Below are positions 4,664-9,074 of a DNA stretch of 9,074 nt, piece by piece; the first letter of the stretch is position 1; every line of letters begins with the position of its first letter. The notes under the pieces are model-generated. The model ran no database searches. It had not been told where the DNA came from and saw only the letters and a program-made list of their open reading frames with translations. The stretch comes from Spirochaetia bacterium (lineage in GTDB: Bacteria > Spirochaetota > Spirochaetia > DTKZ01), in the NCBI GenBank assembly GCA_031270615.1, contig JAISXE010000326.1, positions 1-9,074 of the forward strand, in the 5' to 3' direction. Both the position numbers and the translations under genes were made by a program.

Positions 4664-7495
4664 ATGAAAGCCCCTTTGTATGTTTTGGACGGTTACAGTC
4701 TGATTTACCGTTCGTATTTCGCTTTTATCCGCAGTCCCTTGAGGAACGCGCAGGGGAAGAACACTTCGGCGATGTTCGGGTTTTACCGCTCGCTGTTTGC
4801 TTTGCTGGCGGAGAGGAAGCCGGAATATTTTGCTGTCGTGCTTGATTCGAAGACGCCGACTTTCCGGCACGAGATGTACGGCGAGTACAAGAGCACGCGG
4901 CAGAAGACGCCGGAGGATTTGCAGGAGCAGATTCCTGTTATCGAGGAGATCGCGGCGGCGTTGGGGATTCCGGCAATCCGCGTGGACGGCGTGGAGGCCG
5001 ACGACATCATGGCGAGTTTCGCCAAACGCTGCGAGGGGCAGGGGCGGCCCTGCTATATCATTTCCGGGGACAAGGACTTGCTGCAAATGGTGGGGGGGCA
5101 GGTGAAGGTGCTGCGGCCCGACAAGAGCGGTTTTGTCGAGACGGGCAGGGAGGAGGTTTTCGCTTCCTGGGGGGTGTACCCGGAGCAGATTGTCGACTAC
5201 CTTTCTTTGGTGGGCGATGCCTCGGACAATGTTCCTGGGGCCAAAGGGATTGGGGAAAAAACGGCGGTCGCCTTGCTTGCGCGCTTCGGCGGCGTTGAGG
5301 CTTTGTATGAGCGGCTTGGCGAGGTGGAGAGCGATTCCTGGCGCAGGAAGCTGGAAGAAGCCCGCGAGTCTGTTGCGCTGAGTAGGCGCCTTGTGACGCT
5401 GAAGACAGACGTGGACCTTGGGGAGGAGCTTCCCAGGCTGGCGGGTCTTGACGCGCGGGGCGCGGAGCCGGTTTTTCTGCGCGAGGGCCTTCGGAGCCTG
5501 GCGGTGGAGGCAAAGAAATTCGCGGGCGGGGGGGCGGCGAAAAAGGCGGGCGCGCGGAAGGCCCAGGCCGACGGGGCCGGTTTGGACTTTGGCGGGGAAG
5601 AGGGGCCGGAGGGACAGCCAGCGGCGGCTCCGGGGCTTCCTGCTGCCGCTGCAGCGGCGGCCACGGCAGCCACGGCAGCCCCTGCGGAGGCTCCCACTGC
5701 GGCGCAGGCGGCGGCGGGCGTTTACGAGACGGTGACAAGCCTCCAGGCCCTTGACGCCTGGGTGGAGAAGGCCCTGGCGGCGAAGGTGTTTGCCTTCGAT
5801 ACGGAGACAACGGATATTGACCCGCAGTACGCGGAGCTTGTGGGGTTTTCCCTCAGCGTGGAAAGCGGGAAGGCCTGCTATGTGCCGGTGAAGGCGCCTT
5901 TCGGCGGGGGCCTGGGCCTTGGGGACACGCTGCCGCGCCTGAAAAAACTGCTTGAGAACCCCGCAGGTTTTATCGTGGGGCAAAACATAAAATTCGATTA
6001 CAAGGTTCTCCGCCGCCTGGGGGTGGATTTTACGCCGGGTTTCGACACCATGATCGCCGCATGGATACTCAACGCAGACGCGGGGACCTACAACATGGAC
6101 CGGCTTGCCGAGGTGTACCTGAATTACCGGACGATCCACTACGCCGAGGTTGTTCCCAAGGGCGAGACCTTTGACGCCGTTAGCATCGAGGCCGCCACCC
6201 GCTACGCGGCGGAGGACGCGGATATCACCTTCCGGCTGTACGAGATTTTCGCGGGCATGCTGAAAGCGCGCGGGCTGGAGAAACTTTTTTTTGGGCTTGA
6301 GATGCCTTTGGTGCGTATCCTCGCGGACATGGAAACGGAGGGCATTCGCCTGGATCCCTCTGTTCTGGAGGCCTACGGCCTGGAGCTGGAAAAAGACCTG
6401 GCCGCGATAGAGGCCGAGATTTACCGGCTTGTCGGGCACGAGTTCAATATCAATTCCACCAAACAGCTCCAGGAAGTGCTTTTTGTTGACAGGAAACTCA
6501 AGCCGGTGAAGAAAACAAAGACGGGGTATTCCACCGACACCTCGGTGCTGGAGGAGCTTGCCGCCGAGGATCCCGTGCCGGAAAAGATACTCAGGCACCG
6601 GAGCTTCGCGAAACTCAAGTCAACCTATGTGGACGCCCTGCCGAGGCTGGTCAGCAAAAAAACGGGCAGGGTCCACACGAACTTCCACCAGACCGGGACC
6701 GCGACGGGCAGGCTGTCCAGCAAGGACCCGAATCTGCAAAACATTCCTATCAAGGAGGCCGAAGGCAGGCGCATCAGAACGGCCTTCATTCCGGCAAAGG
6801 GAAAGGTTTTTCTTTCCGCCGACTATTCGCAGATCGAGCTTGCCATCCTGGCGCATCTGTCCGGCGATCCCGGCCTGTGCGGGGCTTTCATGGCCGGCAC
6901 GGATGTCCACCGGATGACGGCGTCCCTGGTTTTCGGCGTGGGCGTGCAGGAGGTCACGCCGCAGGAGCGGCGCATCGCGAAAACCATCAATTTCGGCGTC
7001 ATGTACGGCATGAGCGCCTTCCGCCTGGCGCGGGAGTTGGGGATAGCCCGCCACGAGGCAAGCCGCTTTATCGAGTCCTACTTTAACCGCTACGGCAGGA
7101 TACGGGACTTTATCCGCGAAACGGTTGCCGGAGCGGAGGCTTCGGGGGTGGTAAAAACCATCCTCGGCAGGGAGCGCCCCATCCCCGCGATCAACAGCCG
7201 CAACAAAACCGAAAAAATGGGGGCCGAGCGTGTCGCGGTGAACACGCCCATCCAGGGAAGCGCGGCGGACATCGTTAAAATGGCCATGCTCCGCATAGAC
7301 GCGCGCTTGAGGGAGGAAAAGCTCGCCTCCCGCCTTCTTCTCCAGGTTCACGACGAGCTGATTTTCGAGGTTCCCAAAGAAGAAATCCCCGTCATGGAGG
7401 AATTGGTCCGCGCTGAGATGGAAGGCGTCTGCAAGCTGGACGTGCCGCTGCGGGTCAGCATCGAAACCGGCAAAAGCTGGGGGGACATGCACTAG
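4664..7495 (+). CDS. polA: DNA polymerase I with 5' nuclease, 3'-5' proofreading and polymerase domains
   Basis: 943-residue repair and lagging-strand polymerase, about the family's usual length. The 5' nuclease domain (about 1-285) shows LDGYSLIYRSYF (8-19), EADD (111-114), SGDKD (134-138) and GDASDNVPGAKGIGEKTA (184-201). An Ala/Pro/Gly-rich linker spans about 288-352, including seven alanines in a row. The 3'-5' exonuclease domain keeps all catalytic acids: Asp379 and Glu381 (FDTET), Asp445 (NIKFDYK) and Tyr514/Asp518 (YAAED), so proofreading should be active. Polymerase motif A is DYSQIEL (720-726), motif B is RIAKTINFGVMYG (770-782, with Lys773 and Tyr781) and motif C is QVHDE (894-898). 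The residue before Gly778 is Phe. ATG at 4664 is chosen because the family starts at this MKxPLYxLDG position; 22 extra upstream codons would add an unrelated leader. The stop overlaps the coaE start by one base. Codons in the first third favour third-position G, later ones more C. Confidence 0.97.
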   Translation: MKAPLYVLDGYSLIYRSYFAFIRSPLRNAQGKNTSAMFGFYRSLFALLAERKPEYFAVVLDSKTPTFRHEMYGEYKSTRQKTPEDLQEQIPVIEEIAAALGIPAIRVDGVEADDIMASFAKRCEGQGRPCYIISGDKDLLQMVGGQVKVLRPDKSGFVETGREEVFASWGVYPEQIVDYLSLVGDASDNVPGAKGIGEKTAVALLARFGGVEALYERLGEVESDSWRRKLEEARESVALSRRLVTLKTDVDLGEELPRLAGLDARGAEPVFLREGLRSLAVEAKKFAGGGAAKKAGARKAQADGAGLDFGGEEGPEGQPAAAPGLPAAAAAAATAATAAPAEAPTAAQAAAGVYETVTSLQALDAWVEKALAAKVFAFDTETTDIDPQYAELVGFSLSVESGKACYVPVKAPFGGGLGLGDTLPRLKKLLENPAGFIVGQNIKFDYKVLRRLGVDFTPGFDTMIAAWILNADAGTYNMDRLAEVYLNYRTIHYAEVVPKGETFDAVSIEAATRYAAEDADITFRLYEIFAGMLKARGLEKLFFGLEMPLVRILADMETEGIRLDPSVLEAYGLELEKDLAAIEAEIYRLVGHEFNINSTKQLQEVLFVDRKLKPVKKTKTGYSTDTSVLEELAAEDPVPEKILRHRSFAKLKSTYVDALPRLVSKKTGRVHTNFHQTGTATGRLSSKDPNLQNIPIKEAEGRRIRTAFIPAKGKVFLSADYSQIELAILAHLSGDPGLCGAFMAGTDVHRMTASLVFGVGVQEVTPQERRIAKTINFGVMYGMSAFRLARELGIARHEASRFIESYFNRYGRIRDFIRETVAGAEASGVVKTILGRERPIPAINSRNKTEKMGAERVAVNTPIQGSAADIVKMAMLRIDARLREEKLASRLLLQVHDELIFEVPKEEIPVMEELVRAEMEGVCKLDVPLRVSIETGKSWGDMH

Positions 7496-8079
7496 TGGTT
7501 CTGGGTTTATGCGGGAAATACTGCGCGGGCAAGAGCGAGGCGGCCCGGATACTTGGGGGGGAGGGGTTTCGCGTTATTGACGTGGACGCCCTGGGACACG
7601 AGGTACTTGAGGAGCAGAGCGGCGAGGTGCTTGCCGCCTTCGGGCGGAATATCCTGGGCGCGGAGGGCAAAATCGACAGAAGGAAGCTGGGGCGCATCGT
7701 GTTTGCCGATTCCGCGCGGCTGAAAAAACTGGAGGCCATCGTCCACCCCCGTGTCGCGGAAAAAGCCTCGGCCCTCCTAAAAGAGGCCCGGCAAAGCGGG
7801 GAACCCACCCTTATCCACGCCGCCCTGCTTTTTGCCGGGGGGCTGGACAGGCTCTGCGACCGTATCATCATCATACAGGCCCCGCTTTTGGACAGGATCA
7901 ACCGGGGCCTGGCCCGCGACAGCCTCGGCATCGTGGCCGTTTTCCGCCGGATATGGAAACAACGCTCACTGATCCCTCAACCTTCTTATTTGCCTGCCGA
8001 TACTGTAACAGTGAAGAACTCGGGAACCCGCAGGGAACTGCGCGAGGCGGTTTTAGAGGCGGTATCACGATTCACTTGA
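7495..8079 (+). CDS. coaE: Dephospho-CoA kinase
   Basis: 194-residue cytoplasmic enzyme that phosphorylates the 3'-hydroxyl of dephospho-CoA with ATP, the last step of coenzyme A synthesis. The Walker A loop is GKYCAGKS (7-14), less usual than GGIGSGKS but with the required Gly-Lys-Ser. DVDALGHEV (29-37) is the conserved Asp-rich substrate-site motif. IVHPRV (82-87), LLFAGGLDRL (111-120, where many homologues have LLFE) and the lid segment RGLARDSLGIVAVFRR (137-152) follow the family order. The length is typical. It starts with GTG, whose G is the last base of the polA stop (TAGTG). GGGGGGA (7479-7485) lies 9 nt upstream as ribosome-binding site. Translation is therefore probably coupled to polA. 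The next gene follows after 27 nt. Confidence 0.93.
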   Translation: MVLGLCGKYCAGKSEAARILGGEGFRVIDVDALGHEVLEEQSGEVLAAFGRNILGAEGKIDRRKLGRIVFADSARLKKLEAIVHPRVAEKASALLKEARQSGEPTLIHAALLFAGGLDRLCDRIIIIQAPLLDRINRGLARDSLGIVAVFRRIWKQRSLIPQPSYLPADTVTVKNSGTRRELREAVLEAVSRFT

Positions 8080-8087
8080 GGGAGAGA

Positions 8088-8103
8088 GGCAGGTAGGCAG
8101 GTA
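8088..8103 (+). repeat. Tandem 8-bp duplication forming the ribosome-binding region of the SPOR gene
   Basis: GGCAGGTA is repeated exactly twice, ending three bases before the ATG at 8107. Each unit carries AGGT, a partial Shine-Dalgarno sequence, and GGGAGAGAGG lies just before. Slippage in the copy number would change the spacing between the upstream GA-rich site and the start codon. Confidence 0.6.
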
Positions 8104-8106
8104 AGT

Positions 8107-8778
8107 ATGGAACAGAATAAAACGCTTTTGATCATTCTTTCGGTTGCCCTTTTTCTGGCAACGATTCTGAGTGTCGGACTCTGGTTTTTTTATCCCCGCG
8201 AGGATGTGGCGGGTTCTCCTCCGGACGCTGAAAACGCGGCGGTGCTGGCAGACGACCCCATCGAATGGGTGCGCCGCAACGAGATCCCGGCACTGGCGCC
8301 GCAGCCCGAAACGCCAAAAGAGGACCTTATCATTGTGTACGGCGAGAAACCCGAACAGGGCGATAAAACCGACCCGCCGCCAGCGGCCCCCTATCCTTCC
8401 GCGCCCGTGGCCCCCAGGCCCCCCGCCCCGAAAAAAGAGCAGGTTTCCCCGGTTCCCAGGCCGCAGGTAAAGGCTCCCCCGGCGGTGTCGGCCCCGGCCC
8501 CGGCCCGGACGCGCAGCGTCCGCGTCACGGAATTTTCGATACAGGTGGGCGCTTTTTCCAGCCGCGACCGCGCGGAGGAACTGAACGAAGTCCTTAAGGA
8601 AAAAGGCCTTGCGGGCCAGGTTTTCTACGCGGAGGGTCCCAGGCTGTACCGCCTGCGCATAGGCCCCTACACCAACAGGGGCGAGGCCGAAAAATTCCTC
8701 GGCTGGGTGCGCGGCATAAACGGTTTTGAAAGCAGCATGATCTTCGAGCGAAACGCGACCCGCACGATAGCCAACTGA
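8107..8778 (+). CDS. Membrane-anchored SPOR-domain protein
   Basis: 223-residue bitopic envelope protein. It has a short cytoplasmic N-terminus, one transmembrane helix (about 6-29), then a long Pro/Ala-rich periplasmic linker (about 62-138). A C-terminal SPOR domain (about 141-213) begins with FSIQVGAFSSRDRAEEL and has YRLRIGPYTNRGEAEKFLGWV as its second half. SPOR domains bind denuded peptidoglycan glycan strands, and the architecture (helix, proline-rich spacer, SPOR) matches FtsN/DedD-like proteins that gather at division sites. The linker would span the periplasm. It is the third gene of the polA-coaE operon, 27 nt after coaE. The ATG has AGGT 5 nt upstream. A precise role in division or morphogenesis is inference; the domain call is firm. 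Confidence 0.9.
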   Translation: MEQNKTLLIILSVALFLATILSVGLWFFYPREDVAGSPPDAENAAVLADDPIEWVRRNEIPALAPQPETPKEDLIIVYGEKPEQGDKTDPPPAAPYPSAPVAPRPPAPKKEQVSPVPRPQVKAPPAVSAPAPARTRSVRVTEFSIQVGAFSSRDRAEELNEVLKEKGLAGQVFYAEGPRLYRLRIGPYTNRGEAEKFLGWVRGINGFESSMIFERNATRTIAN

Positions 8779-8779
8779 A

Positions 8780-8800
8780 CTTGCACCAGTACGGGGCAAG
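8780..8800 (+). terminator. Weak hairpin after the polA-coaE-SPOR operon
   Basis: CTTGC (8780-8784) pairs with GCAAG (8796-8800), with two further G-C pairs inside after one mismatch. It begins two bases after the stop codon. No T-run follows, so intrinsic termination here is doubtful; the repeat DNA after it may do the job. Confidence 0.25.
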
Positions 8801-8808
8801 AAGATACC

Positions 8809-8865
8809 CGGCAATTCCACGTTTCAACTTATGGCAAGCGGAATTGTAAACACGCAGGGCCTGAC
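8809..8865 (-). repeat. 57-bp repeat, copy 2 (inverted relative to copy 1)
   Basis: The reverse complement of this segment matches 138-194 at 55 of 57 positions. The two copies face each other across about 8.6 kb and enclose every gene in the window. Both copies create the same short reading frame start (MASGIVNT), which I regard as a by-product of the repeat and not a protein, because it lacks a ribosome-binding site and the frames diverge after the unit. Confidence 0.85.
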
Positions 8866-9023
8866 AGGTTGCATGGGCGGCAGACCGTTCTGTTTCACCA
8901 ACGCGGGGCTACGCCCACGGCCTGCTTGTACGGCCTTAAAGGAAATCGCGACCAGCCCGCGCCGTTTACTCACCAGATGCTATAAAACTCATACCGTCTG
9001 CTTTTTTAAGGGTTACTGATAGT
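8866..9023. other. Intergenic stretch, no gene seen
   Basis: No supported gene. It holds small palindromes such as GGGC-TAC-GCCC near 8906-8916 and GGCC arms at about 8921-8936. A 62-codon open frame spans it but has no family signature, no Shine-Dalgarno sequence, and begins inside the 57-bp repeat. A T6 run lies near 9002-9007. Confidence 0.4.
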
Positions 9024-9058
9024 GAGAATCTCCAAATTGAAACAATTTGGAGATTCTC
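9024..9058. repeat. Perfect hairpin with 16-bp stem and 3-nt loop at the right edge
   Basis: GAGAATCTCCAAATTG (9024-9039), loop AAA, then the exact reverse complement (9043-9058). The bases after it, GATTGAAGC (9061-9069), also occur inside the MITE at about 3589-3597, so the window probably ends within another member of the same repeat group. Confidence 0.8.
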
Positions 9059-9074
9059 CCGATTGAAGCTGGCA

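Noticed and set aside
4400..6598. 732-codon open frame on the minus strand opposite polA
   Set aside because: It overlaps polA, whose catalytic motifs are intact throughout. The antisense translation is rich in Arg, Pro and Leu with no family signature, as expected from GC-rich antisense DNA.
8831..9019. 62-codon open frame beginning MASGIVNT, with a similar start on the minus strand near 175
   Set aside because: The shared peptide comes only from the 57-bp DNA repeat. The frames diverge immediately after the unit, and neither has a Shine-Dalgarno sequence.

Overview
This GC-rich bacterial window carries seven protein-coding genes and an unusual amount of structured repeat DNA. I infer a spirochaete, most likely a Treponema-like lineage. 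The reasons are the gene set, a lipoprotein with a non-ATG start, and my recollection of similar palindromic intergenic repeats in treponemes. No rRNA or tRNA is present to confirm this, so the placement is tentative.

Layout. Positions 1-278 hold no gene. They contain an AT-rich stretch, one arm of a 57-bp repeat (138-194) and a good sigma70-type promoter for the first gene. An exported SlyD-like FKBP prolyl isomerase lipoprotein (279-857, +) converges on a minus-strand pair. That pair is a small one-span membrane protein (2976-3203) followed 3 nt later by a CtpC-like heavy-metal P-type ATPase (915-2972), and it looks like a metal-efflux pump with a PacL-like partner. A long intergenic region (3210-3826) holds a mosaic palindromic repeat and a 226-bp MITE-like insertion with exact 18-bp terminal inverted repeats and a 10-bp target duplication. 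Next is a secreted DUF2059-type protein (3827-4273, +). A second mosaic repeat copy (4391-4590) precedes a tight operon of polA (4664-7495), coaE (7495-8079) and a SPOR-domain membrane protein (8107-8778). The window ends in repeat DNA: the inverted second copy of the 57-bp repeat (8809-8865) and a perfect 16-bp-stem hairpin (9024-9058).

How the parts work together. The ATPase and its small partner probably export a transition metal. The FKBP lipoprotein and the SPOR protein act at the cell envelope. polA and coaE are housekeeping genes for DNA repair/replication and for coenzyme A synthesis.

The most unusual content lies between the genes. Conserved scaffold sequences carry different, unrelated but perfect palindromes in the same slots, and the modules are reshuffled between copies. 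The MITE and the long inverted 57-bp pair add to this.
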